27,936 nucleotides of DNA from a virus. The stretch lies in IMG/VR virus record IMGVR_UViG_3300031565_000281, positions 1 to 27,936 of that record, one strand, 5' to 3'. Position numbers and translations under genes: made by a program. Below, piece after piece: positions 14,978 through 23,616 of the stretch (position 1 is its first letter; every line of letters begins with the position of its first letter). The notes under the pieces are model-generated. The model searched no databases, was not told where the DNA came from, and saw only the letters and a program-made list of their open reading frames with translations.

Positions 14978-17331
14978 CAGATACCACCCATCCCTACCGC
15001 GCCGAGAAGGTCATCGGAGTACGATTGCTGCGCTTGCGATGCCGTCGAGCCGCCGTCACTGCCATCAACGTGCAGCGTGCCTCCGAGCCGCCGGTCGATT
15101 GACTCCAAAACTCTGAGCACTTGATCCAGGCCAGGGAGCGCCAAGCCATCCAACGCAGGCGCCAACGCAGCGCGGACGGCCTGCGGACGTAGCGGCAAAA
15201 TCAACTCCGGCCCAGCCTCGCCGACCACCGCCTGCACCCCACCGACGCCGACAGCTTGTTGGGTGGTGATGCCTCCGGCAGCTAGCGCCAGCTTAGGGAG
15301 AAAATCTATCCCTACAACGCTGCCAAGCCGCCCCGGCGGACCAGGAATGTCCCAGTTGAGAATGTCGTTGATCGTCTCGATGACGTAGTTGTTGATGAGG
15401 TTCTTGATCGTCGCAATCGGCGCCATAAGCGCCGAAATAGCCGCGCCTATGATGCCGCGGAACACGCCGCCTACCTCAGACAGACCAATCGCATCGAAGA
15501 TCGTCGCGATCACGCCGTCAAACCATGACAACACCCGCACGCCAATGCTCTGCACCCACATCCAGGTATCCTTCCAAAGCCTTGGGATGTCGTGCGAAAG
15601 GAACTTGACAATGCGCTCGAACACGGCGTCTACCATGCCCCCGATGGCCTTCGGGATGAAGGTGACCATCGGGATGATGATGTCCTCCTTGATGCCGCTA
15701 CCCGACCAGAAGTGCATCACGGCGTCATAAGCGGCTATGAGCCAACCGAACAACGCGTCGGACCAGCCGCCTACGGTCTCAAACAGGTCGTTGAGTCCTA
15801 TCTTGAACGCCTGAATGAACGTGTCAAACCCGCCAAGCTCCACCATCGCCCCGCTCAAGAACTCGGATAAAGCGTTAGCCAAATCCCCAATCCACCCGGC
15901 CAGCGTCGCGATGGGGGCGGTGAGCGCCTTCACCAATTCCAATATACCGATGAGCCCTGCGGCGATGAACGGCGCGGCGACTTGCAGCAGCGAGGCTACC
16001 AACGTGAGCAACGGCGGGATGAGCGGCTGCAAAGCGCCGAGCAGCCCGATGAACGTCTCGACAAGCAGCGGCCCGACCTGATCCCAAATTTTGCCGATCT
16101 CGCCGAGCACGACGAGCAGCGTGTCAGCGAGAAGCATCACGACAGTCGTAGCAATGGGAAGGAGCGCCGCAAACAGTTTGAGGAAAACCGGCAACACCTT
16201 GGCGACGATGCCAGAGAGCGCTTGCGCGAGGCTCATCACGAACGGCATAAGCTGCTGGACGACGCTAGCGAACATGCCTGCTAGCTCAGTGACTATCCCT
16301 ACTGCCGGGCCAGTGTCCAACATCGTCGAGAGCATCTGCCCGAACTGCGTGACGACGATTTCCAACACACCTACAAGCGGGACGATGAGCTTCGCGATTT
16401 TGGGGCCAAGGTCTTGCGCGATCATCTCCATGACCATCTGGAGCGGGCCAAGCGCGTTACTCAGGTGATCCATGATGCCCGTGACAAGCGGTTGAAAGAC
16501 GTTGGACAGGATGTTGATGATCGGACTCAAGAGCTTCATCAAACCTGAGAACGGACCTGCTACACCACCACCTGCCGCACCACCCGCTTTGGCCGCCTTC
16601 CCCACATCTTCCTGAGCGTCTTTCACTTCCAGAAGGCCCTGCACCATCTCGCCGATGCGTAGTGCTGATCCGGCTGCCTCTCGTCCCGCGGCAAACAGAC
16701 TCTTACCCACGTCGACAACACCAGCCTTCACGCTAGGCAGCATCTTAGCCAACGTGCCAAACCCAGACCAAACAGCATCCGCCACTACGCCAGCAGCGGT
16801 GCCGATCTGAGAGAACGAAAACTCGGTGTCGACCAGGAACGTCTTGACCGCACCCGCCGCACCCATGAGAGCGTTGGGGATGGTGTTGGTGAACGCGTCG
16901 TAGGTCTTGATCCCCATCTCCGCGATGGCTGCGTTGGCTGCTGAAAGCGCGTTAGGGATGGTGTTGGTGAACGTGTTGACGACTGCGTCTTTTACCGTAG
17001 CCGCCGCTGCTGACGCGTTCTCGCTGAGCACCGAGAACCCCTCACCAACGCGGTCCATCGTGGCGGCGCCGACGCCCCACGCGGTACCTAGTACGTCGCT
17101 GAACACATGGGAGAACGAACTGCCCACGACGCCCATGGCCGTGCCGACGGTAGCTCCAATTCCGCTGGTGACCTTCTCGATGGTGGTGGCGGCGCCGTCT
17201 AGGCTATCACCGATGCCAGCACTGGCTGCGGCTACGGCCTGAGCCGCCTGCGTCACAACCTGCGACGCAAGGTCTTGGGCGGAGAACATCCACCCCACGA
17301 CCTCGAACACGCCTCCGCCGGCTCCCGGCAT
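14977..17331 (-). CDS. Tape measure protein
   Basis: A 784-aa protein, long, Ala/Gly/Val-rich and helical, placed after tube and chaperone genes and before the baseplate genes. Residues ~15-250 are helical with repeated segments (TFTNTIPNALSAA at ~120 and AFTNTIPNALMGA at ~146). Residues ~262-475 form a long hydrophobic stretch with regularly spaced Pro (LLPIATTVVMLLADTLLVVL, PLIPPLLTLVASLLQVAAPF) like the membrane-active middle of tape measures. The C-terminus is Gly-rich with AGGITTQQAVGVGGVQAVVGEAGPELILP, a common tape measure ending. At ~0.15 nm per residue the tail would be near 115-120 nm. ATG 17331 lies 4 nt from the upstream stop; ATG 17289 (GAGG upstream) is an alternative. Confidence 0.88.
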   Translation of the reverse strand: MPGAGGGVFEVVGWMFSAQDLASQVVTQAAQAVAAASAGIGDSLDGAATTIEKVTSGIGATVGTAMGVVGSSFSHVFSDVLGTAWGVGAATMDRVGEGFSVLSENASAAAATVKDAVVNTFTNTIPNALSAANAAIAEMGIKTYDAFTNTIPNALMGAAGAVKTFLVDTEFSFSQIGTAAGVVADAVWSGFGTLAKMLPSVKAGVVDVGKSLFAAGREAAGSALRIGEMVQGLLEVKDAQEDVGKAAKAGGAAGGGVAGPFSGLMKLLSPIINILSNVFQPLVTGIMDHLSNALGPLQMVMEMIAQDLGPKIAKLIVPLVGVLEIVVTQFGQMLSTMLDTGPAVGIVTELAGMFASVVQQLMPFVMSLAQALSGIVAKVLPVFLKLFAALLPIATTVVMLLADTLLVVLGEIGKIWDQVGPLLVETFIGLLGALQPLIPPLLTLVASLLQVAAPFIAAGLIGILELVKALTAPIATLAGWIGDLANALSEFLSGAMVELGGFDTFIQAFKIGLNDLFETVGGWSDALFGWLIAAYDAVMHFWSGSGIKEDIIIPMVTFIPKAIGGMVDAVFERIVKFLSHDIPRLWKDTWMWVQSIGVRVLSWFDGVIATIFDAIGLSEVGGVFRGIIGAAISALMAPIATIKNLINNYVIETINDILNWDIPGPPGRLGSVVGIDFLPKLALAAGGITTQQAVGVGGVQAVVGEAGPELILPLRPQAVRAALAPALDGLALPGLDQVLRVLESIDRRLGGTLHVDGSDGGSTASQAQQSYSDDLLGAVGMGGI

Positions 17332-17334
17332 CCA

Positions 17335-17607
17335 TTACCCCAATCCAAGTAGTCGACCTACCACCAACCCGATAATCTCCTTCCAGCCACCCCGCTTCGC
17401 GCGGTCCATCGTCTGCTGCCGTTCCACCTGCCACCGCGCCAGATGATCCAGCCGCTGCCACCGCGCCATCACTCGCCAGTCCTGGTAGGACACTCCGCAC
17501 CTGGACATGAGGATGTACCGCTCTTGCCGGATGTCCTCCAGGTCAGGAACGGCCGCGACGAAAGAGGGATCCGTCCAGCGGGAGATCCGTACGGAACGAA
17601 TGCCCAC
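17335..17607 (-). CDS. Short +1-frame ORF before tape measure, probable frameshift extension
   Basis: This frame overlaps the end of the gp26-like gene by 65 nt in the +1 frame and ends in TAA, 4 nt before the tape measure ATG. From the GTG at 17607 it is 90 aa; from the ATG at 17508 it is 57 aa. Neither start has a Shine-Dalgarno. The likely real part begins near VPDLEDIRQERYILMSRCGVSYQDW, a helical stretch that in gp26-type proteins normally continues directly after the 'DLPLD.SFF' zinc-knuckle end. That makes it a C-terminal extension made by ribosomal shifting, or a gene fragment, more likely than an independent gene. The tail ends WKEIIGLVVGRLLGLG. Confidence 0.5.
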   Translation of the reverse strand: MGIRSVRISRWTDPSFVAAVPDLEDIRQERYILMSRCGVSYQDWRVMARWQRLDHLARWQVERQQTMDRAKRGGWKEIIGLVVGRLLGLG

Positions 17608-18619
17608 AGTGGGGGCACTTGAAACGCGGACGCATGTTGTAGCTGAACGACCTCCTTTCCATTTGCCGCCGCAGATCCGACAGCAGCGGGCTGGGCGTCT
17701 CCTTGACCCAGGCGTAAGCCTGGAGGAGCCCCGTCTTGTTGCCGTTGACCGAAGTGATCTGTAGTGCGAGGAGGATGTTGTTCAGCTTCGACCCGGCCTG
17801 AACGGCAGCGCTGCCGGTTCGCTGGGCGAACTCCTCGGCAACCACCATGTCCTTCATCCGCAAGTGCCGCCACGAAACGCGGTCGCCCGTTCCTGGCAGG
17901 GCAGGGCCGTTCCACTCCAACGGCTCAAGTGGGTCGGTCTGAAACGGCTCCCGCGCGCCGTCCTGCGAGACAACGGCCGCTACGGTGCCCATCGTCCCGC
18001 CGCCCATGATCTCCTCCAAGATCGCCAGGTCAGGGTCGGACGGCTCAGGCACGGGCCAGGTCGACTCCTCGCCTGGTCCAGCGAACCGAAGCTCTACACA
18101 CTCCATCTCGCCGAGGGTGCGGGTCTGGTCGCTCGGCTTTCCGCAGCCACGAGGTCGTGGGCAGGACGGTGCGAGGAACACGCGATCATCCCCAGCGCTG
18201 TAGGCCAGCAGGTGAAGGAGGACTGCCGGCCAGTCGAGGACGAGGATGTCCGGCAGGCCGATGCCGTTGAAGTCCACGACCTGCTCGGCTACATGGCGGA
18301 GCGCGGCCGACGCCGCAGCGCCTTCGCCCATCCCGGCGAGAACTTCCTCTTGCTCGCCGCGGGTCGGTGCGATGAAGATCGACCCGCCATGCCCTTCCGG
18401 GTACCACAAGCCTCCACTCGGGAGCCTGTAGTGACGGCTGAGCGGATCTCGCCCACCCCCGACATGCCCAGCGGCTGATCGCATCCGCGCGAGCGACTCC
18501 TCGTGTGCGCGAGCCATGTCTTGGGTCTGCGTTTGGAGAAGCGTCGACGGTTGCAGTTGCTCGACGGTCACTGGTTTGGGAACGCCTACTTCTGCTGAGG
18601 GACGGGGCTGGTTCGGCAC
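17543..18619 (-). CDS. T4 gp26-like baseplate/tail assembly protein with Cys knuckles
   Basis: A 358-aa protein from the GTG at 18619, chosen because AAGGAG is 7 nt upstream; the GTG at 18625 is only 1 nt from it. Residues ~67-90 (RLPSGGLWYPEGHGGSIFIAP) and the helical DILVLDWPAVLLHLLAYSAGDDRVF leading to SCPRPRGCGK match the T4 baseplate gp26 family layout (LPSGG..YP, then 'D...ll..lR...G', then a Cys knuckle). A second knuckle FKCPHCGHSF lies near the C-terminus, followed by RTDLPLDGSLF. It sits between tube and tape measure, the usual place of tail assembly chaperones. Its last codons overlap the +1 frame at 17335-17607. Confidence 0.6.
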   Translation of the reverse strand: MPNQPRPSAEVGVPKPVTVEQLQPSTLLQTQTQDMARAHEESLARMRSAAGHVGGGRDPLSRHYRLPSGGLWYPEGHGGSIFIAPTRGEQEEVLAGMGEGAAASAALRHVAEQVVDFNGIGLPDILVLDWPAVLLHLLAYSAGDDRVFLAPSCPRPRGCGKPSDQTRTLGEMECVELRFAGPGEESTWPVPEPSDPDLAILEEIMGGGTMGTVAAVVSQDGAREPFQTDPLEPLEWNGPALPGTGDRVSWRHLRMKDMVVAEEFAQRTGSAAVQAGSKLNNILLALQITSVNGNKTGLLQAYAWVKETPSPLLSDLRRQMERRSFSYNMRPRFKCPHCGHSFRTDLPLDGSLFRRGRS

Positions 18620-18659
18620 AGCCACGCTCCTTCCTACCTAGATGGTGTGGGGTTGAGGT

Positions 18660-19217
18660 TTACGGGTTGGACGGCGCCAGGAGGGTGGGATCCCAGATGA
18701 CGCAGTCGCAGGAGAACTCGATTGCCATCACCATGTGCTCGCCCTGACCGAAGTTGACCTGCACCTCAGGAGCCTTGGTAGGCCAGATCCCGATGAGGGT
18801 GGCGGACCGCTCCTGGGCTCCAAGGGAGTCGAACAGGACAAGATGCCCCGTTGTCTTGAGGAGGCCGGGCGGAAGCATGGTCCCCGAGACCTCGTCGTAG
18901 ACCTTCTGGAACCACTGATGGAGAACGCGCCGAGTCCCCTGCTCGGGGAAGTCCCGGAACGTCGCCTGGATGTTGCCGAGAGGTTCAGGGGCGGTCGGGT
19001 AGTGGATGCGGCCGTTGACGTACGGCAGGTTGGCCTTCCCAACCTCGCGCCCAGGAACGGTGAACTCCTGTAGCGAGAGGATGAGGATCTCCTTGCCGCC
19101 GGGGACCAACTGGTCGACCTGAAGCTCCAACATCCCCATGTTCTGCTTTTGGGGATTCCAGGTGCTCTGGGCTTGGGCCAGGTGCTTGCCGGCGTAACGG
19201 TACGGGCTAACAGGCAT
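18660..19217 (-). CDS. Tail tube protein (gp19-like)
   Basis: A 185-aa protein with AGAAGGAGAG before the ATG, immediately downstream of the sheath. It has the size and layout of gp19-type tube proteins: IHYPTAPEPLGNIQATFRDF for the inner strands, a helix VLHQWFQKVYDEVSGTM, then KTTGHLVLFDSLG, ERSATLIGIWPTKAPEVQVNF and a final strand MVMAIEFSCDCVIW. The W-(F/Y)-x-x-V-x-D/E-x-x-(T/S)-G helix and the G-I-W-P turn are family features. It stacks in hexameric rings inside the sheath. Confidence 0.85.
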   Translation of the reverse strand: MPVSPYRYAGKHLAQAQSTWNPQKQNMGMLELQVDQLVPGGKEILILSLQEFTVPGREVGKANLPYVNGRIHYPTAPEPLGNIQATFRDFPEQGTRRVLHQWFQKVYDEVSGTMLPPGLLKTTGHLVLFDSLGAQERSATLIGIWPTKAPEVQVNFGQGEHMVMAIEFSCDCVIWDPTLLAPSNP

Positions 19218-19240
19218 TGGGCTCTCCTTCTACTGCGGGC

Positions 19241-22200
19241 CTAGCCGGCGACCGCAACCTGGCTGAAATCGGTTCCGGTCGGGGTGAGGATCAGGTCGAA
19301 GTTCAGGAACTCAGCCGCGCGGGCGGGCTTGATGAACAGCTTGGCGTTGACCTGGAGCGCGTCGATGTCCGCGGCCGTGGTCGTGGTCTGATCGACGACC
19401 ACGTAGGCGTCTTGGAGGCCGCGCCGCTCGATGATCGGCTGGAGGATGTTGTTGAGTTGCGCCTCGATCTCTCGCCAGAGGATCGAATCGTTCAACTCGA
19501 ACACGAAATCCTGCGACCCGGCATCGATCTGGTTCTGGATGACGTTGACCGTCCATCGGACGTTGATCCGGTCAAGGGCGGTCGGACTACGCTGTGCCGT
19601 CCGCTGGCCTTGGAGCGTCGGGGCGCGGCCGACGCGCGCAACGATGCTGTTGAGGATTTCCGTCCGCATTCCGACCACGCCGTAGAGGAGGTTCCGATCC
19701 TCTTTGGGCGTCGAGTACTTGAGGCGGTCCGCCAAGACCTTGCCTCGCCGGTTCCCAGCGATGGGGAACCACGGAGCCGCGACCGAATCGGTGATGGCGA
19801 CCAGCGTCGCGATGTCGCCGTCAGGCGGCTCGACCACGTCCTGGTTGGTGTAGGCGTCGAAGTACTGGAGCCAGGGCGTGAACACGGCCAGGTTGCTGGA
19901 GTCGATCCCGACCAGCGGTGGGAAGGGGACGCGCGCGGACGCGACGGGGGACGGGGCGGCAGCGGCCTGGGATCCGTTGTACTGCCCGTTCACGAAGTTG
20001 CGGATCTCGAAGGCGGTCTCGCTCTCGGGGGTAGGGATGATCCCGATGCACCGTCGACCCTTCAACTCGCAAAGCTCCTGGAGCGCCGACACGACCTGCC
20101 GATGCCACTGGCCAGGGACCATGATCCAGTCCATCGGCACGACCTCGAAGTTGCGGAACAACTGGAGGCCAGTGGCTTGGTTGCCTACCCGCGTTCCGAC
20201 CACATCGGCGATGGTGAACGCTCCGCTCATCGCGAGCGACTGCGTCGCGTCGAGATCGGCCGGGAAGGTGAGCCCGTTGGGCTGGATGACCACCTCGACG
20301 TAGTCGGATCCCGTGGTGGGGTTGTTGACCTTGTCGGCGAGGGCATCGAGCCCTTCGGCTTGCCCGAACGACTCGATGACGACGCTGTTGAAGAACACCT
20401 GGAGGCGCATGGAGCCAGCCAGAGTCGGGTCGGGCGCGACCTCGGCGTAGAGCCCAGCGGTCATCACGGGTCGCTCATTGCCGATGTCGCCGGGGTACCG
20501 CGCTCGCAGGTGGGCGACCACGTCCTCGCGGACGATGAACACCGCCTCATCGAGGAGGGGGGCGCCAGTCCACTGGATGGACGTGATCCCCGTCGAGAAC
20601 ACGATGTAGTTGTCCGGGTCGCTGGCAAGCGCCACGTTCTCGGTCCATGCGGGACCGTCCGCCGGATCGATGAACGACCTCGCAATCTGCGGATCGCCCG
20701 TAGCAGCCACCGAAAGCTGGCCAGACTGGAAGGCCATGAGGCGCCCCGCCTCGACTCGGTGCGGCGCATTCGACATGGTGCCAACGAACACGGTCTCGGT
20801 GCCGTCGCCGAACCCGAAGATGTCGGCCGGCGCGTAGACGGCTGTGATCGCAGCCGCCTCCCGAAGGTTGAACGTCCGATCCCCGGTCGTCACGAGATCG
20901 AAACCGAAGGCGAACGCTCCGGTGACGTGGTCAAGCCAATCCGATCCGTTGTAGCTGTTCGCCGCCGCCGGAGCCGTGTCCTTGACGCCAGCCACGTTTG
21001 CGGTCACGTCGGCCTGGAATTGAGGGCCCGTCCCGCGCAGCGCTCGACGCGCTTGCTGGAACGGCTGGAACGTGTGCGCGATGTCCACCGTCGCGGCAGC
21101 GGCGACGGCAGCCCCCGGCGTGATGGTCCAGGTCCCGGCGACGTAGTCGATGGTCCCGGTCACCGCAACAGCGCGCGGGTTGCCCCTCGGAAGATCAAGC
21201 CACCCGCCGAGGCCATCATCATAGGCCGTGAACGGGCTACCACCCACATCCGAGATGTCGAGGCGGACCTCGCCGGGCGAGACCGGGCGGTTGGAAACGA
21301 GGATGGCGCCTCCATCGGTGTTGGCGACCGTCGCCCCTGCGGGTGCGGACGCCTGTAGGCGCTCCGTCTTGAGGGACGCGACCTGACCAGGGACAGCACC
21401 GCCGCCCATGTTGAGCAGGAGGATGTCGTACTGCGCCGCGATGATGGTCGTCCCGGCGGCGGGCATCAAGACGCCCCCGATGGGATCCCAGGTCGTGACG
21501 GTCCAGGCTCCGGTACGGTAGTTGATCGTCCCCGCCACAGGGTCGCCTTGACCACTGGGAAGGGTCCGCCAACCACCAAACCCGTCGTCGTAGATCGACG
21601 GCGGGACGGGGTCGGTGTCATGCTCGGCAGAGAGGACGACAGACCCAGGCATGACCCACCCGGCCAAGGTCTTGAGCAGGGCCTCACTTGACGCAGCGCC
21701 CGCAGCGCCCGCAGTCGCCGCCCCGGCTTGCTCATCCACCGAGACGAAGAACGCCGCCTTGTTGGCGGGGTAGAAGCCGGGCGCCAGCGGGAACTGACTC
21801 AGGTTGCCGGCATACGTCTCCTGCCCTGCGGAGGTCGATCCAACCGACTCTGACTCACCCTCGATCCAGATGGCATCGATGGTTCCAGTCAGGAAAGCCG
21901 TCGTGGCGGCTGGGGCGAGGGTCACGCCGTAGGCGCCCGTGCGGTAATCGATGAACCCGCGAACTCCGCCCGCACCCTCCAGAATGCCGAGGCCAGCACC
22001 CGTCGGTCCGTACGACTCATCGCCATCGTCGGACAGTTCGGCGTAGGTGGGGGCGACGGCCGTCTGGACGCGGATGGTGAAGGTGCCGGGAATGACCGGA
22101 GTTCCGACCGTTCCGTACAGCAGATCCTTGCCTGCCAGCGCCGCACCGATGGTGAGGAGGTTCTCGAACACGCGCTCGCCAGCCGTGGCATCGTAGGTGC

Positions 22201-22876
22201 CGTGGATCCGCTTGCCGGCCAACCCACCCGTGGACGAGTTGGCGCTGGCCGTCTGAGCGTGGACGCCGTCCTCTCCGCCGGAGAACAGCGCCGGCTCCAG
22301 AACCTGCGTGACCGTGTTGACGGTCGCAGCCGGGAAGGTGGTACCTACGCCCGGCAGAACCTCGACCTTCACGCGGCCAGACGTGTTGTTGATGATCGTC
22401 GCGATGGTGCCGTTGTCGAGTGAAAGGTACGTCGACTCGACCTGCTCCTTGTCGAAGAAAACCTGGACGTTGTAGCTCTCGGTCCCGTTGTGGGTGACCG
22501 CCACGCCAAGCAGGTCGTTGGCCCAGGACCCCTTGTTGTCGACGCCCTGCGTGGCTGCTGTGAACTTGAGGACAGCGGTCAGGCCATCCGCGGCGTAGAG
22601 CGTCACGGTGGCCGCTTTGAGGTCGACTCCCGCGATCCGCACGAACTTGGCCTGGTTGCCGCGCTTCAGGTAGCGGTTTAGCGCTCGCTGAGCGTACGTG
22701 CGGTCAGACGTGGGGCGGCCGTGGAAGCTGGTGAAGTTCCCCTCGTCGGTGAAGTCGTTGATCTCGTTCACCGGGCCCTTGGTGGCTGGTCCGATGCACC
22801 CCATGATCGCGTTGGTCGTCCTCGGCGCATAGAGCGTGAGGTCGAAGACGTTGATGTTGATTCCTGGTGCTGGCAT
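19241..22876 (-). CDS. Tail sheath protein, enlarged by inserted beta domains
   Basis: A 1211-aa protein with GGAGG 7 nt before the ATG and a TAG stop. The N-terminus (PGININVFDLTLYAPRTTNAIMGCIGPATKGP) is the usual sheath opening. Residues ~1055-1211 (YGVVGMRTEILNSIVARVGRAP, INVRWTVNVIQNQIDAG, FVFELNDSILWREIEAQLNNIL, AKLFIKPARAAEFLNFDLILTPTG) are the conserved C-terminal sheath domain that forms inter-subunit strands and the contraction mesh. Between them, residues 263-603 contain three copies of a ~70-residue domain shared with other tail proteins, and ~689-780 may hold a diverged fourth. Typical sheaths are 390-700 aa, so the extra mass should decorate the outer surface. Confidence 0.88.
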   Translation of the reverse strand: MPAPGININVFDLTLYAPRTTNAIMGCIGPATKGPVNEINDFTDEGNFTSFHGRPTSDRTYAQRALNRYLKRGNQAKFVRIAGVDLKAATVTLYAADGLTAVLKFTAATQGVDNKGSWANDLLGVAVTHNGTESYNVQVFFDKEQVESTYLSLDNGTIATIINNTSGRVKVEVLPGVGTTFPAATVNTVTQVLEPALFSGGEDGVHAQTASANSSTGGLAGKRIHGTYDATAGERVFENLLTIGAALAGKDLLYGTVGTPVIPGTFTIRVQTAVAPTYAELSDDGDESYGPTGAGLGILEGAGGVRGFIDYRTGAYGVTLAPAATTAFLTGTIDAIWIEGESESVGSTSAGQETYAGNLSQFPLAPGFYPANKAAFFVSVDEQAGAATAGAAGAASSEALLKTLAGWVMPGSVVLSAEHDTDPVPPSIYDDGFGGWRTLPSGQGDPVAGTINYRTGAWTVTTWDPIGGVLMPAAGTTIIAAQYDILLLNMGGGAVPGQVASLKTERLQASAPAGATVANTDGGAILVSNRPVSPGEVRLDISDVGGSPFTAYDDGLGGWLDLPRGNPRAVAVTGTIDYVAGTWTITPGAAVAAAATVDIAHTFQPFQQARRALRGTGPQFQADVTANVAGVKDTAPAAANSYNGSDWLDHVTGAFAFGFDLVTTGDRTFNLREAAAITAVYAPADIFGFGDGTETVFVGTMSNAPHRVEAGRLMAFQSGQLSVAATGDPQIARSFIDPADGPAWTENVALASDPDNYIVFSTGITSIQWTGAPLLDEAVFIVREDVVAHLRARYPGDIGNERPVMTAGLYAEVAPDPTLAGSMRLQVFFNSVVIESFGQAEGLDALADKVNNPTTGSDYVEVVIQPNGLTFPADLDATQSLAMSGAFTIADVVGTRVGNQATGLQLFRNFEVVPMDWIMVPGQWHRQVVSALQELCELKGRRCIGIIPTPESETAFEIRNFVNGQYNGSQAAAAPSPVASARVPFPPLVGIDSSNLAVFTPWLQYFDAYTNQDVVEPPDGDIATLVAITDSVAAPWFPIAGNRRGKVLADRLKYSTPKEDRNLLYGVVGMRTEILNSIVARVGRAPTLQGQRTAQRSPTALDRINVRWTVNVIQNQIDAGSQDFVFELNDSILWREIEAQLNNILQPIIERRGLQDAYVVVDQTTTTAADIDALQVNAKLFIKPARAAEFLNFDLILTPTGTDFSQVAVAG
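21068..22090 (-). repeat. Three shared tail beta domains inserted in the sheath
   Basis: The copies are residues 263-337 (22090-21866), 410-484 (21649-21425) and 534-603 (21277-21068). All start P-G-(T/S/E)-(F/V)-x-(I/L), have a D-D-G turn followed by G-G or G-x-(G/L), then G-(F/T)-I-(D/N)-Y-x-(T/A)-G-(A/T)-(W/Y), and close with a strand of the I-A-x-Y or D-I-A type. Confidence 0.75.
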
Positions 22877-22878
22877 CG

Positions 22879-23616
22879 TTAGTCCTCCGCGCCGAGGGTC
22901 ATCGCCTCAAGGATGGTGGGCGGGTCATCCGCCGCATTGAGAATTTCTACGTTGATCGTTCGCACGAGTCTAGCCTCCTCCGGTCGGTAAGGGATGAAGG
23001 CTTCCATTCGCCCATTCCACGTTCGGCGAACCTCTTTGGCGTTCTCACCGAACTCCAGGTCGGAGGAGTCCTCCCACCCGTCTGTGTAGAGTCGGAGCCG
23101 CGTACGACCCCAGTCCCGTGCGTGTTCCAAAACACTGAATGGTGGCTTGTACCACTTGTCAAGCGCCCAGTCGACGGGAAGTCCGACCATGTCGCCGGTC
23201 ACAAACCGTAGCTCGATCTGCGGTTCGATGCTCTGGGCGATCAAATGCCCTGCCTCCCCGCACCAGAGGTCGACCTGAACCTGCGCCTCAACCGGCCGTG
23301 GAAACCGCATCTTCTTCGCGGTGCCAGCCTTCAGGTCTTTAGCGTAGCCACGGATCGTGGCAGGGGTGTTCCAAATGGGGTGGAACTTGGGTGGCGCGAT
23401 CCACACCGACATGAACGGGCGCGGGGCGGGGGAGTCCTCCACCTGTTGGCGTGTGCGGCGTGCCGCGCTGGCGTCACCTTGTAGGCGTCGCTGCGTGATA
23501 CGAGTCAACTCCGCATGAGCACGATCAGGGCCGGCGAACACAACAGGCACGCCCTGCCCGGCCCACTTAACTTGCGCAAAGAACCCTTTGATAGCCATGA
23601 ACAGCGGGGCGTACAT
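22879..23616 (-). CDS. Putative tail terminator / neck-tail joining protein
   Basis: A 245-aa protein whose ATG overlaps the preceding stop (TGATG), ending TAA 3 nt before the sheath ATG. It opens with an aromatic helix (APLFMAIKGFFAQVKWAGQGVPVVF) and contains PRPVEAQVQVDLWCGEAGHLI followed by EPQIELRFV, a strand-helix-strand layout seen in tail terminators ('v.iq.d.w......') that cap the tube and sheath. The C-terminal region is beta-rich with several Trp and DDPPTILEAMTLGAED at the end. Position directly before the sheath supports terminator or joining protein over a capsid protein. Identification is by layout, not by a strict motif. Confidence 0.5.
   Translation of the reverse strand: MYAPLFMAIKGFFAQVKWAGQGVPVVFAGPDRAHAELTRITQRRLQGDASAARRTRQQVEDSPAPRPFMSVWIAPPKFHPIWNTPATIRGYAKDLKAGTAKKMRFPRPVEAQVQVDLWCGEAGHLIAQSIEPQIELRFVTGDMVGLPVDWALDKWYKPPFSVLEHARDWGRTRLRLYTDGWEDSSDLEFGENAKEVRRTWNGRMEAFIPYRPEEARLVRTINVEILNAADDPPTILEAMTLGAED

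Noticed and set aside
14144-15124. 326-aa plus-strand frame opposite the tube initiator and tape measure end
   Set aside because: It spans across minus-strand gene boundaries, which a real antisense gene could do but which is more easily explained by GC-rich bias; no motif or ribosome site.
19217-21358. 713-aa plus-strand open frame opposite the sheath gene
   Set aside because: It lies wholly antisense to a conserved sheath gene, is dominated by Arg/Asp/Gly/Val low-complexity typical of GC-rich shadow frames, and has no operon partner.
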